Below are positions 12,234 through 26,300 of a DNA stretch of 64,000 nt, one piece after another. The DNA comes from Wuchereria bancrofti (Eukaryota; Nematoda; Chromadorea; Rhabditida; Onchocercidae), in assembly GCA_005281725.1 (NCBI GenBank), contig SSBO01000010.1:186001-250000 (forward strand). The letters run 5' to 3'. Each line of letters begins with the position of its first letter. The first letter of the stretch is position 1. The position numbers and the translations under genes were made by a program. The notes under the pieces are model-generated. The model was given only the letters and a program-made list of their open reading frames with translations, made no database searches and had not been told where the DNA came from.

Positions 12234-14908
12234 CCTTGAAAGTTGCTTTGCTATTTGTTAACGGAACAACGACGGAATTATATTGCTAGCCTCTAAATTA
12301 AGATAATATATGGTTAGATGGAATTTGTTCCATTGCTATTTTTGCAATTTTAATTCAATTTTTTCACGAAAAGAGAAACAAAAAAAAAAATTTCCCTTTA
12401 CAAATAGAGAGAGAGAAGGCGGAAGAGGAGAAGAAAGCAAAGAGAAAGATAAAAAAGCAAAATGATAATTTAAAAAGAGGTAGAACAAAAATGAAAAATA
12501 GATAAGCATATCATTAAAAACAAGTTTTCTTCACTTTTTTTTTTTTTTTTTTGCTCTAAACGGTAATTCTTTTCCTGAAACAAGAAATTTATCGAAAAAA
12601 AAAACCTTCCGTCTTCCATTCTCAAATCAAAAGAAAAAAAAAGAAAGAATTAACTAAATGAGCAAAACAGATATAATTATGGAAAGAATGATCGATTCAA
12701 TTTAAAAATTTTACCGTTCTCACTTAATTCAATGCAAAAATAATAAGTGTTGAAATGAAAATTTTAATTTATCTTTTATTATTTATTGTTTTTCTTTTTT
12801 CTTTTTTTTTTTTAATTCATCTTTGTTTCAACAATATATTTCACCATTACGTAACTTTTCTTTCTTTTCTCTTTTTCTTCTTCAATTAATTCATTTTTAA
12901 AATTTTACAAAACGTTCTAAAAAAAAAAAAATTAAAATTGTCTTTATTCGACAAAGTTGTGAAAAAAAGAACTTAAATTAGGGAAATATTCAGAAAAAAA
13001 AAGAAAAAAAACCAGTTTAGTTTAATTTTCTTTTCCGTTCTTTTTCATTTTCACGACGTTATCAAATTTTTTTTCATTTTTTTTTTTTTTTTGCATATCT
13101 TTTATATATTATATGAAATGTCACAATCTTTTCATTTTTTTTTTCTTTTTTCTACTTTTAACAGCAATTATCATTATTATCAAAAAAAGTTACCAATATT
13201 TGTTATATTTATCTACCATTCATTTATCAAATGTTCATATTCACTAATGAAATTTGCAACATATTAATTTTTAATTTTTTAAAATTACTTTCATTGAAAA
13301 TTAAAATTCTACAAAACAAGTTTTTAAATGCATCAAATTTTATTGTAAAAACATTTCTTGATTACTTTTTTCCTTCTTCTTTATTTCGTTTAACTTTTTC
13401 TTTTCTTTTCAACTTATTTCATTTCTCCTCCTATAACAATTTCACCATTTCATCACTTTTTTTTTTTTGTCAACTATCATTTGAGGTGACAAAAAATGAA
13501 AGAACAAGCCTCAAATATTTCCAAATATGCATTTATATATATATATATTTATGAAAAAACTGGAACCAATATATAAAAATGTTTTAATATTATTGAAATA
13601 TATATATCGAACATTTCAATGAGAATTTTGCAAACAAACTTTAAATGATTAATCATTATCATAAGATTCCAGGTATTTTCAGGTATTCAAATGTCTAAAA
13701 TGATTGGAAAATAAAACAAACAATTAATTGATATTTCTTTTTTTTTAATTTTGATTTTTTTTCATTCAGAAAGATTTTTTTTAAGTAAATATTCATTCTA
13801 ATAAATATTTCATAATTTGTTAAATAAATATTAATCAAAAATGTGGAATTTGTAAGAAGCAATTTAGAATTTAAATAAAAGTTAAATTTTTTAGATATCG
13901 TGATAAATTATTTTTAAATGCTAATTTTAAAGTTTAAACATACTGAATGAATAAATGAATACAGAAATAAGTGTAACATTTAATTATCACTTTAATATGT
14001 ACAATTTGTAATTGTTCAATTGAATTATTAATAATAAAATTAAATATTTTTGAAATATTAAAATATGTCATTTTTATTGATTCAAAGATTTTTATTATTG
14101 TTATCGTTGCTTTTTTTTTAAATTATTTTTCTAACAATCATCACTTGTAATAAATTCTTTCCAAATAAAAATTATGCTTTAAAACTTGAAACTTTTAATA
14201 TCAAATATTCCGTTCTCCAAACAAAAGAAAAAAGATTTTTTTTCTTTTTACATCCTTTTACTAAATTATCAAATGATGCATGTGAAATATGAATTATTTT
14301 GACTGCAACAAAAAAAAAAAAAAAAAAACAAAAACAAAAACAACAACAAAAATATGATAACAATTAGTTATGATTAGTATTACGAACATAAAATGATAGA
14401 ACAATAAAATCATCAAAATAAATTACCACAGAAAATAAATTCCGATTTCATTGTCATTTTATAACCGAAAACAAAAAAACAAAAAAAAAAAAAACAAATG
14501 CATCTAATTGTTGTTCCATTTTTCAAATTGCAACTTCATTCCACGAAATAATTTATTACCATCATAAGATGGTGACAAAAATGGTTGTCCCATATGTTAT
14601 TTGAAAAAGATAAAATAACAATGATAATACTAATAATAAATAACAATAATAATTATAATCATAACACCAATAACAATAGCAACAAGAAAAAAAAAACCGG
14701 TAATAACCGGTACCATTACAGGATTGTTACTGGTTTTAATCCTTCATCATCATTTCAAACAAAATAGTTGTTGATTAATGCATGCACACACACATACATG
14801 CAGCAGCAATATTTGGAGGTTAATATAAAATTATTAGAAAAATGGATGAAGAGTAGAGAGAGAGGGAGAGAGGGAAAAGAAAGTGAAAAAAAAAACTTGT
14901 TTTACTAG
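12234..14908. other. Non-coding AT-rich sequence
   Basis: Poly-A/T tracts throughout, and short GA tracts near 12405-12450. The region 14620-14710 has AAT repeats followed by two ACCGGT words. No gene is recognised. Confidence 0.6.
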
Positions 14909-14950
14909 TTGAAAGAGAATTAGAAGAGAGGGAAAACTTGAAACAAAAAG
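14909..14950 (+). other. Possible 42-nt micro-exon
   Basis: A strong acceptor (TTTTACTAG) precedes and a strong donor (AAAAAG then GTAAGC) follows. The enclosed purine-rich 42 nt read ERELEERENLKQK in one frame, a coiled-coil-like stretch. Purine-rich simple sequence gives such frames easily and no partner exon is identified, so support is weak. Confidence 0.12.
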
Positions 14951-14975
14951 GTAAGCAAGGTTTGATAGGATAGCA

Positions 14976-15020
14976 GGTGGTTGGCGTGAGGGTGGGAGAA
15001 GGGGGTGGACAGGAAAAGGC
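14976..15020 (+). other. G-rich tract
   Basis: The tract has GG pairs, then GAGGGTGGGAGAAGGGGGTGG, broken here as GAGGGTGGGAGAAG plus GGGGTGG. It has three clean runs of at least three G and so is an imperfect quadruplex candidate. It stands out strongly from the surrounding AT-rich DNA. Confidence 0.4.
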
Positions 15021-15035
15021 CATCCTAATCAACAT

Positions 15036-15562
15036 ATCATTACAAAAACCTGATTTTCATCCTTTTTCTTCATTCATTCATCTATCCTTTATTTTTCAAC
15101 ACATTCTCTCCATTTATCCTGCTTCATTCAGCTACTAAAACAAGACTTGAAAATTTCCGGAAATTTCAAAATTTTGTTTCCTTAATGAAGATAATACTAG
15201 TAATGATGATAATGATAATGATAATAATAACAAATAATAGATCTTTTTTCAAAGGAAACAAAAAGATTGGTTTAAATAAAATATGATAAATAGTTGTAAT
15301 AAAATTAAAAATGAATAAATAAAAGATTATTTAAAACAAAAACAAAAAAAACTACAAATTTGTGAAAAATTTAATAAAATTTTAAACAAGAAAAAAGAAG
15401 AAAAAAAAGTTTAAATAACAAAAAAAAAAATAATTGCTTATAATCGTTTACCTCTGTTTTTTCTCCCCTTCTTTTTACCTCTTCCTTCTTCCTCTTTTTC
15501 ATTTTTTTTTTCATCCTTTCCTTCTTTTCATCCTTTTTTTTTTTTTCAAATAAATTATTTGT
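15036..15562. other. Non-coding AT-rich sequence
   Basis: Only homopolymers and short ATG/AAT microsatellite runs (about 15190-15240) are seen. Confidence 0.6.
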
Positions 15563-15903
15563 TATAAAAATTATTGCTCAAATTGTTCATTTTACATTTT
15601 TTCATTCTTAAATTTTTAAAACAATTATAATTTTTCCTTTTTTTTTTTTAATTTGATAAATAAAAAACGAATAATGAAGAAAGAGATTAAATTTTTTGAT
15701 TTAAAAAGGAAACATGAAAATGAATGAAATGGNTATAAAAATTATTGCTCAAATTGTTCATTTTACATTTTTTCATTCTTAAATTTTTAAAACAATTATA
15801 ATTTTTCCTTTTTTTTTTTTAATTTGATAAATAAAAAACGAATAATGAAGAAAGAGATTAAATTTTTTGATTTAAAAAGGAAACATGAAAATGAATGAAA
15901 TGG
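15563..15903. repeat. Exact 170-bp direct repeat split by one N (probable assembly join)
   Basis: Bases 15563-15732 and 15734-15903 are identical by eye and separated only by an N at 15733. Perfect identity in such fast-evolving AT-rich DNA, with an N exactly between the copies, fits two overlapping contig ends laid side by side and not a biological duplication. Confidence 0.85.
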
Positions 15904-17197
15904 TAATTGTTGAAATAGAAGAAGTGGAAACAAAAAAAAAAAAGAAAAAAAAAAAGTAAAAACCAGTTTTTGTTAAATTATTTGTATCATTTTCCCACTT
16001 TCACTTTTCATTTTTCCGACAAAACAAGCATTTTAGCATCTCTTTTCATCATATTAACCATGATATCTTTGTCTTTTACCCTTTTACTTACTTTTGTCTT
16101 TCTCTCTCTTTCATAAAAGTAATATAAACAAGAGAAAAAAAAATGAGTAAAAGAGAGAGAAAATTTAAAAAAAAAAAGAAATTTTTGTCAAATAACATAA
16201 ATTTTACAATCATTCATTATCAATTTTTTTCTCCTCTTTTTCTCGTTTTTTTTTATTTTATCTTATTTTGTTATTGTTTGTTTTTCTTTTTTGCATTATT
16301 ACTTAGCACATTTGTTTTCTTAATATTTTTTATTTTTTGAAAAAAAAAAAGATTTTTTTGAATTTGAAAATTTTTTCTATCATATTAAATATGTATTATT
16401 CATTTCATTGTATTTTACAAATTTCCTATTATAAAATTTATAAGTTAATTTTTTATTTCATAAGCATAATTCTTGATGATTCTTTCTTTCATCAAAATTT
16501 CCCCTACTTTTTTTTAAAAGTTAATATTAATATTTTCTAAGCTTAATGCATAATCATTATAAATGAATATTGCATTATGTCGCATACAAATTAGATATTA
16601 TTTTGACAAAGTTAATTTAAAATTTGAATTTATAATTTAAAATTTTGTTTTATTTACAACCTTTTTTTATTTTTCTTTTATTCATTAAAACTGTTTCAAT
16701 ATTTTCAAGATTTGATATGTTATCAGTCTAAATGATTAATGCTTTTATAATTAACAACTATATAAATTAATTAAAATTATTAATTCAAAATTTCATTTTG
16801 TATGCCAATTAATTTTTTTCTTATGGACAATAATAAAGTTGCATTTATTAATGAAATTATTTAAATGATTTAACAATTGCTTCAATTTATCGACATTAAA
16901 ATTTAATTTTTCATAATAATTTTTAATTTTTCAGAATAATTTTTCAATGAAATTTTATTTTTTACTATCAAATAGCTATCATTGTTCAAAGTATACAATT
17001 TTTTTTTTCTTTCTTAACACACATATGTTTAACTTCTTTAACTTAACACACCCATATAATATTAATTAAACTATTTTAAATGAATAAAATATTCACTTAA
17101 TTTTGATTAATTTTAATTTAAAGAATTTAAACATATATGTTAAGGTATTATATATATGTATAAATGAATTCAAGATGATTATGAATTTTGTTGCCAG
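15904..17197. other. Non-coding AT-rich sequence
   Basis: T-rich open frames at 16143-16540 have biased Phe/Leu/Ile composition. No gene is supported. Confidence 0.6.
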
Positions 17198-17268
17198 CGG
17201 GCATAAATAAAATTCTACCATTCGAAAAACATGGCATTTCAAGAGTGGATTTCAAGTTTGGCCGACTT
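17198..17268 (+). other. Possible isolated exon (71 nt)
   Basis: The acceptor TTTTGTTGCCAG and the donor CTT then GTAAGA bound 71 nt. One frame reads GINKILPFEKHG then ISRVDFKFGRL. Composition is balanced, with charged and aromatic residues, unlike random frames nearby. I recognise no family and no neighbouring exon that continues it. It could be an exon of a long-intron gene, a pseudogene fragment, or chance. Confidence 0.2.
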
Positions 17269-17364
17269 GTAAGACCGGTTTAATGAAAATTATTGAAAGC
17301 CTGATTTTACTGAATTATAGAATTGATTGTGAAAAAGATTAGTTGATTAGTGGCAGTTGAAAAG

Positions 17365-17386
17365 TTCTTCTTCTTCTTCTTCTTCT
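17365..17386. repeat. (TTC)n microsatellite
   Basis: An uninterrupted run of about seven TTC units. Confidence 0.85.
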
Positions 17387-17774
17387 TTGTGAACATATAT
17401 GAAAAAGTTAAAAGTGATAAACCGGATTCCTCCTCCAATCATTATTAGCCCCGATGGCAAATTCTGATTTTCTTTTTTTTTTTTTTTATTTTTTTTGTTT
17501 CGAATTTCTTTTCACAGTAATCATAAATTCATTTGTGTGTTATTTTGAGTATTATTCGCTAATTATATTCAATCTTTTTCCATTATTACTATCAATTCCG
17601 TTTATTCTTTCATCATTTTATGAAACAAAATAAATAAATAAACAAATAAAAAAACGATGATTTTGGCAGATTATCAAAAATGATGAGGAAATGTTTATGT
17701 TTTATATTTACATTTGTAATAAATTGAATAGTTTAGAATAATCGTAAATTTACTATTGTAAATTATGGCATTAT
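17387..17774. other. Non-coding AT-rich sequence
   Basis: Nothing beyond homopolymers and short AAT words is seen. Confidence 0.55.
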
Positions 17775-18200
17775 TATAGTGATAATTATATAAATAGCAT
17801 GTTTATAGTTATAAATACATCAATTGTATGTTTATAGTTATAACTATAACAGTTGTATATTTATAGTTATAACTATATTAATAGCATGTTTACAATTATA
17901 ACTATGATATAGCGTTAGTATAGTTAATAAGTACTAGTGCAAAATATAGTTATAAAATAGTGTTTTGTATAGTTGTAACTATTTGAAATAGCAAAAGTTA
18001 TAGATATTAATATTAGTACAATTATAAATCTTAGCATAATTTTAATTAATTAATTAATTTAGCATTTATTTTATTTATTTTTAAGTACGATATAATTATT
18101 AGTATAATATTGGTATAACTATCAACATATTATTAGCAAATTATAAATATTACGATAGTATTTGATATAGTTATAAATACTATTATACTATATTAATAAC
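17775..18200. repeat. Degenerate TATAGTTATA minisatellite
   Basis: Units of roughly 50 bp are built on the self-complementary word TATAGTTATAACTATA, with recurring ATAGCATGTTTA segments. They decay toward the distal end. No coding frame. Confidence 0.65.
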
Positions 18201-19599
18201 ATTTTTGCATAAATTCCATAATTAAACCTAATATTCGCTATCCTAATATTCGATTCTAAAAGTTAATTACAATTATTATTCGAAATGAAAAAGCTTTATT
18301 ATCTTATTATTATTAAATATTTTCAAAAAATAATAAAATTATTATCTTTATTAAACATTATTAAATATTACAATCTATTATTGACCTAATTTCAGTTACA
18401 TAATCATATCTATCATTATTATTTATCATTTTATCAATATTTGAACTAATTATCTTCTTGCATCAAATAATAAATTTCTGTTTTATTCCGCATTAAAATT
18501 CAAAATACATCTTGGATTTATCATTTCAAATCGGATAAATCATAATAACTTACTCAAATTTTTTAAAATTTTATTCTAATTTTTAATGAAATTTTGAAAC
18601 TTTTTTCCATTTGAATTATTGTAAACTGTAATGCTAATAAATGCATTTTTTTTAAATTTTATTTAGCAATATTTAGGGAACGGGAGAGAGAGAGGAAAAA
18701 AGAGGAAGAGAAAGAAAGAAAGGAAAAAAACATGCCAGAGAACTTTTAAATTTATTTGAATTTATTTTTAACTCTAAAAACAGTATTGCGATGATAAAAA
18801 TTTTTTTAAAAAAAAAAACTACAAAACTAAACAGGTTTTCATTAGTACATTTGGCATATAATATGTTATTGTTACCTTTAATTTCTAATTTCTCTTCATT
18901 GCATCAACTTTTTACCTTTACCTTTCTTAAGTTACAATTACTGTAAATTTTTTTTTAATTAAATTTTTATTTGGAATTAATGATAAAATTTTTGAAGTTA
19001 TAACAAATTATTAACATTGATAATTAGCTAATTTATTTTAATCTTTTTTTTTCTTCTTTTAATTAGTAATTAAAATTACATTGTAGGGATATTTAGATAA
19101 TTTTAACATAACAAATGTCTTTTTTGGTTTATTAAATATATTTTTAATTGAAGTTTTAAGTTAATAAAAGCGATAATAGCTAATGTAAGATAAAATGTTT
19201 TTTTCTTCTTTTTTTTTTAAATTAACATTTATATTAATTCTTTTTTCTTTGTATAAATGTCAGAAACAATTTATACATTTGTAATAAATAATATTCAAAG
19301 ACAATTTTCATTGTTCGTTAATATTCAACGATTGATTTAAAAAAAGCAAAAAAAAAAAAAGAAAATTTCATTTCCTTTTGAACCAAAACGTTAATTTAAA
19401 AAAAAAAAAAAAATATGAGGAAATGACAATAATAATTGATGTATAGTATTTTTATAAAAAAAATCAAATTAATCAATAACATTTTAAATTATTTTATAAT
19501 ATAATTAATCTTAATTAGTGCATGGAAAGATAATTATAACGAAACTACTATAATAAAAAGAACATTTGTTGTTATTTATTATTATTATTATTATTTAAT
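18201..19599. other. Non-coding AT-rich sequence
   Basis: Homopolymers, a short GA-rich tract near 18680-18730 and ATT repeats at 19575-19597. No gene is seen. Confidence 0.6.
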
Positions 19600-20310
19600 A
19601 GATATTCATGATATATTCAGGCCTATTACTTACAGCTGTTATATTTCTTATAATACATTCAGGCCAATTATCGCTATGCTATTTATAGCCTTATAATATA
19701 TCTGGGCATATTTTCATATGTTGTTGCAGCTTTATAATACATTTAGGCCTGTTATTGTTATCCTTACAGCTGCCATAGTTCCTGTCTTATAAGACTATGG
19801 CAATATGGTGATAACAGGCCTAATGTGTTATGAGGCTATAATAACATAGCAGTAACATTAGGCCTGTTATCATCATGATGCCATACATTTAGGCCTGTTA
19901 TCATCATGTTGTCATAGATTTAGGCCTGTTATCACCATGTTGCCATACATTTGGGCTTGTTGTCATCATGTTGTCATACATTTAGGCCTGTTATCATCAT
20001 GTTGTCACAGCCCTATAACAAGTTTAGGCCTGTTATCATCATGTTGTCATACATTTAGGCCTGTTATCATCATGTTGCTATAGCCTTTGTAACACATGTA
20101 GGCCTGTTATCATCACGTTGCCATACATTTAGGCCTGTTGTCACCATGCTGTCATAGTCTCTGCTTTATAATACATTCAGGCTTGTTATAATTATAATCC
20201 ATGCAATGTTTGTTCTTATTGCGCTATTGTTGTAGTCTTATTATAAGTCAGAAACGCCTATTATTGTTACTCTATTATTATTAGCCTAATAATACATTCA
20301 GACTTATTGT
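19600..20310. repeat. AGGCCTGTTATC minisatellite with an inverted unit
   Basis: About eleven copies of a roughly 31-bp or longer unit centred on TTAGGCCTGTTATCATCATG run from about 19740 to 20180, with degenerate outliers either side. Between 19771 and 19830 one unit is inverted: TGCCATAGT at 19771-19779 pairs exactly with ACTATGGCA at 19794-19802, followed by GATAACAGGCCTAA. This creates an imperfect palindrome with arms of about 30 bp. Confidence 0.8.
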
Positions 20311-23300
20311 TTGTAAACTATATTATTTACACATTTTAAGCTTACTGTATTTTTTCTCTTCCATTATTTTCATCGATTATTTTTATTATGCGCAAAATGT
20401 ACAAAAAGAAACAAAAAAAAAAAAAATTTTTTTTTGTCATGCGCAAAATGTAGGAAAGAAAAAAAAAGAAAAAACAATTCTTTTATGCTAGTAATTATTA
20501 TAGTTAGGATATCATTTTTGTTTTTTTGGTTAATAATAATTTACCTTTTATCTTTTTGTTTTCTTTTCTTTTCTTTTTTTCTACCCCCCACAATTTCATC
20601 TTCTTTTCTTTTCTCATTAAATATTATTTTTTTTTTTTTTTTTTGCATTTATAAAAAAGGCTAAAAATGATAGCGAATTATAGGAGAACGAACACGTCAA
20701 GCATATTTATATGTATGTATATTTATGCTAATTTCTTGCATATTTGATGAGCAAACATGAACAAACAGATGATAGAGGCTAACGAATTAATAATACATTT
20801 CTTTTTTTTTTTTTTTTTTGCTCATATACGATTGTATTAGCCGGTTTGATTAATCCGGACAGACGGAAAAAAAAAAAAGAAGGAAATAGTAAGAAGAGAG
20901 AGGGAGAGAGGAAAAAAAAAGTAGTTTGTAACAGGAAATAGAAAGATAATCAATCCGGAACAGGAAAAAATTAAAAGGAGAGAAAATTGGTAAACTTTAA
21001 GAGTTATTTAGAAAACAAAAAAAGTGATCATTTATCATTTTTTTGTTTTGTTTTTGTTTTTTTTCCCTTTCTCTCTCTCTCCCTCTTTATCTTCATTTTT
21101 CATTTTATTCTCCCTCTCTCTCTCTCTTTCTCTCTGTTATTTATTATTACATTTTATCTTTTCTTAACTAATGCATACATAATATCTGATAAGATTTTTC
21201 CTCTTTTTTTTTTTTATTTTGTTTTCTTTTATTTTTGTTGATTACAAAGAGAGAGAGAGAAAGAGGGAGAGAGAAAAAGAGAGAGAGAGAGTGTAGTGGA
21301 GAATGTCATTTGGCCTAGCAAAAATGCATTAATAGAAAATGATTAGCATATTTGAGCTTTTCTAAAAACTAATCATTCTTCTCATCTATAATCATTTCTT
21401 TTCTTTTTTCATTTGTTCTTTTCCCTTTTTTTTTTCTTCTTTTTAAATTATTATTTGAATATTTTAAAATTTCTTATCAATTTTTCTTCTTTTTTTAAAA
21501 GTAAATTTGATTTTTTTTTTGTTAATATTTCAGAAAGATTAGCGAAATTTTAATTTATTTCACGAACATTTGCATAATTTAATTCTCTGTGAATTTTACA
21601 ACTATTAAAATTCCCCGATGATTATATTATTTGAGCAAAATAATGTATAAATATTTTATTTGATCAAATTTTCTAGTATTTTCTGATCAAAATTTTTTTT
21701 AATCTTGATCTTGATCATTGATCATTAGTGAATACTAATGATCATTAGTGATTGCTGTTAATTTTAAATCTTCGCAAAAAATGAAATCTATTGTTGTTAT
21801 CATTTTATTATCAGTATTAAAAAGCTTTAACAACAAGAAGAAAACGGAAAGAATTAAGTCAGAATTTTTCATTTTCATTGCTGCGAATTTAATTTTGAAT
21901 GTGTTTAAAGCTTATGAAATATTTATAAGCATTTTTCTTTTCGATCATCCATTACTGCTAAAAATAAATGATCAATGCATTATGCATTTTTAGTTGACAT
22001 TTTCAAATTTTCATTGCTTAAATTCCAATTTGTTAAATGTAAAAAAACATTTATTATGGCTTTTTCTAACTAATATTTAATTCAAAATTTAATGAAATTT
22101 TTTCTAATCATAAATATTAGATGGAATAGTTATAATATAAAATAATCCTTCAATTCATTTTTCTTCTTTTTTCTTCAATTGGTTTGATTTACTTTTTTTT
22201 TCCTTAATTTTTGAATTCTAGTGAAAAATTCTTAACTATTATTTATTAAATTTTACTAAAAAAAAAACATTTTAACTTCTAATTCCTTTCTGTCCGTTTT
22301 TCTCTCTTTCTTTCATTATATAATTTATGTTACTTTAAATGATAATTTTAATTTTTCAAAATTTAACATTGTTCCATTATTACCTCATTTATCATCTTTA
22401 TCAATTCGTTATTTTTTCAATACATTACTTTTTTAAAATATATTAATAATTTTATCAAAATTTTTATTTGTTTATTTATCTATTTATTTGTTCGTTTATT
22501 TATTTATTTATTTTGTTTATTTATGCCTTATGCTTATTTATTTATTTTCTTATCGTTACAAATGCACTCTGTTTGCTTCAATCATTCCCAATGATTATTC
22601 AAAATTTTAACATTCATTCTTTTTTCTTTCATTCTTCTTTCCTTAAATTATTCATAAAATTGATTCATTGTTGCATAAATGAAAAGAAAGAACGCAGAAA
22701 TGATCAAATATATACAAATATTTAAATTTATTATATTATTTGAAAATATGAAAAATAAAATGCATTTTTTATTTTTATTCTTCCATTTCTTTTATGCAAA
22801 TGGAATTATATTTTAAAGAATGTAATTGATATTTGATAAATAATATTTTTTCAAAATTTTCACTCATAATTATTTCTATTTTTCTTTTTTATCATAATCT
22901 TTTTTTTTTTTTTGACGATTAATCATTTAATCAATTGATCAAGCATTACTTTTATAAATATTTATGACATAAATTTTATAACCATTATTTATTTGTTTTT
23001 AAAATTTATTTCCAAAAAATTTTTCCATAACAACTTTTTTTTATTTCCTTCTCTTGTTTTGCAGTCTAACTACTTTCATTTTTAATTTTTTTAAATCTTT
23101 TTTTTACTTGTTTATAAATTTAATTTAAATCTAAATTTTTCCATGACCAAATTTTATTAAATGTTATTCGTATGAGAGATAAAATTTTAATTCAACTAGA
23201 ATTTATAATTTAATGCATCATTATTTTAATTTCATTTTGTCTTTTCAAATTAACAAATTTTTTTTTTTGCATTTCTCATCTAACTTAATAATATACTTAA

Positions 23301-26300
23301 ATTTTTAGCTAAATATTTCATTTCCAATAAATCATTTTATTTCAAATTATACGCTAATTAACAAATATATATATATTTATGTAATGTTAACGTACTTATT
23401 GTATATTTCAACTGATTAAAAGAGAGGGAGGGAGGGAGGGAGAGAGAGAGACAGAGAGAGGGATGAAAAAAGGAAAGAGATTTTGTTATATTGAAAATTC
23501 CGGAAAGCAGGTCGAATGATGATTGTTGACAGTAATAATGAATCCCAATGTACTCTTTTTATCTGTTCTCCTTTTTGATTGAAAAAAAAAATTTCAAATT
23601 GCGGTTATGGGCAGCAATTCAATTTGTCGCGACATTCTTTCACATACATACATACATACACAGACGCATTTATATACATATATATACATACACATACACT
23701 AACATGCACATACATACACACACATACATTTATATAAATTTTAATACAAAAGAAAAAAAACCTGTTCTTGCATCAGTATTAGTATTATTATCACCATAAT
23801 ATCAGCGCTGATCATTCATAATGTTCAAATTTTTAATTAAAAAAAAAAAAGAAAGAAATTTATTCTTATCATAAATTTATGCATAAATTAATTCAAAATA
23901 AAATTAATGAATAAAAAAATGCTAATGAAACAGTGAAAATTATAATTGATAATAATAACAATTATATTCATTTTTTTTTTTTTTAAATTTTATCACACAA
24001 ATATTAAAAAAGAAAAAGTCATTGATTTACATAAAAGTTATCAGTAATAATTATTTTGATGAAATTAAAAAAGTATTATTATTATTTAATTTTTTTTCGT
24101 ACATTTCTTTGAATTTTTTAAGTATTAAATATTTTATAAATAGAGCTGAAAATATAATTATGTACATAAAATTTATCAGTAATAATTATTCTAATGAAAT
24201 TAACAACAACAACAACAACAAAAAGAAAAGTATTATTACTATTTACAATGTTTGATTTCGTACATTTCTTTGAATTTTTTAAGTATTATTTAATAGAGCT
24301 GAAGATATAATTATGGTACAAAAATAATTTTTTTCGATAATATCTATTTATTTGATCTATAATCATGTAATCAAATAAGATTATAGAAAATATATTATAA
24401 TTAATTCATTCCTTTTCCTTTTCTTTTCGCCGGTCTTATTTAATTTTTTCTTTTTTCCGGTTTTATTTTATTTTTTCCTTTTTTTTTTAATTTCTAAAAA
24501 ACTATCATACTATTATCTCAAATCAATTCATAGAATACAAAAATGAAACAAAAAAATTCCATTAATTTCTAGCAAAATAATTGCAGAAAAAAAAAATGAA
24601 ATTTAACTTATTGTTGTCATAATTTTCCTCTAAATTATTTCGCCAGCTAATTAAAATTAATACCTAAAATTTACATTTAATCAGAAAATTGAGGAAATTA
24701 TCAATGAATTCATTCATTTCTCTAAACACCATTTTATCATTTAATCAAAATTATAATTGTTATATTACATTTTTCTAGTACACATTATAAGGTACGTAAG
24801 AACATACGTAAAAATACGTAAAGGATACGCTTTTAAAGAATTAACGGAATTTTTGCTATATATTAAAATTTTGCATTAAATAATTGTTTGAGAATAATTC
24901 GTTCTTTTTTTTTTCGTAATCACTAAGAAGATCAAAACTCTTTTTTTATTTTAATTTTTTTTCTTCCTTAAATTTTATTTCCTTTTTTTTCCTCTTTTCT
25001 AAATAAGTTCGAACATTTCAATTTTAGTTACAGTGCAAATTGTACTTTTTTTTTTTTTTGAACCGGAATAAAAAGAATTAAACAATTTTTGGTGTTTTTT
25101 TTTTTCCTTTTTCTTAATCTGTGACAGGAAAACACTGTGAAATGAATGGGTCAATCATTTTTTTTTTTCCTTTCCTATTTCCCGCATCTTTGTCACCTCT
25201 CTCCTCGTCATCCTTTCACATTGTCTCCTGTCCTCTACCTGTGTTATTCTCTGCCCTCTACCTGTCATCCTCTGTCCTCTGTCCCAATCATCCTTTTTTT
25301 TTCGTTTTTTTTTTATTTTTTTGCAAAATACATTTATTGAATGAATAGATCAAATTATCTTGCATCATCTTTAATCCCCGCTTTTTAGAATTTTCCTCAA
25401 TAATTTTTATCCCAAATAATTCTATAATAATTCTTTTTGATGACATAATGATCTTTTACTTTTTTTATTTGGAAAATAGGGAAAAGGTATATTTCATCTT
25501 TTAAAGTAATATTAATTTGTATGGTTCAAATGGAAAAAAAAAATCATTGCGTAATCTTTTTTTTTTTTTAAATAATTGTCATATTTAAATTTGTAATTAA
25601 GTACTGTGTTATAGTTTATGTAATTATTTGAGTTAGAAGAAATATTTTTTCATTTCCTTTTTTTTTCAACTATAATATGATAAGAAGCTTAATGTGAGAT
25701 ATAGCTGAAATTATTAGGAAAATTTAATTATTTAATCAGTCGATAATATATTCATATATGATCTTTAGGAAATAAGTAATACTGAAAATAATTCATTGAT
25801 TATCATCCACGTTATCATTATCATTATCATTACTTAGTTCAAATATTTCCTTTACCAAACAATAGGAATGAGAAAGAGAGAGAGAGAGAGGTAAAATTGA
25901 TAAATAAAAGTAAATATTATCTATAAGCTAAATAAAGAGGAAAAAATTATCAAAAAAATTATTGCCGTAACATTCGTAATTTCAACGTTAACGTTAATTA
26001 CGTTTTATCATTTTCATCAATTTCATTGATAACTGATATTACGGGAAGATTAATTTACGAACACGTAACAATCCACGTATTTTTTCCATTAATAAAATTT
26101 TTTTAATGTATTATTGCATTCTTATCTGTATTGTAGCACTACTTTCCATAATATAGTGCAGATGGATAAAATATTTTCTCAATTTTTTCAATCAATTTTA
26201 TTAAAAAAAATTATATCCAATATTCAAAAAAAAATTTCGTTTTTTTATTTTAAATAAATAAAATTAAATTGAATCAATTAAATCATAAAGTGTCTCAAAT

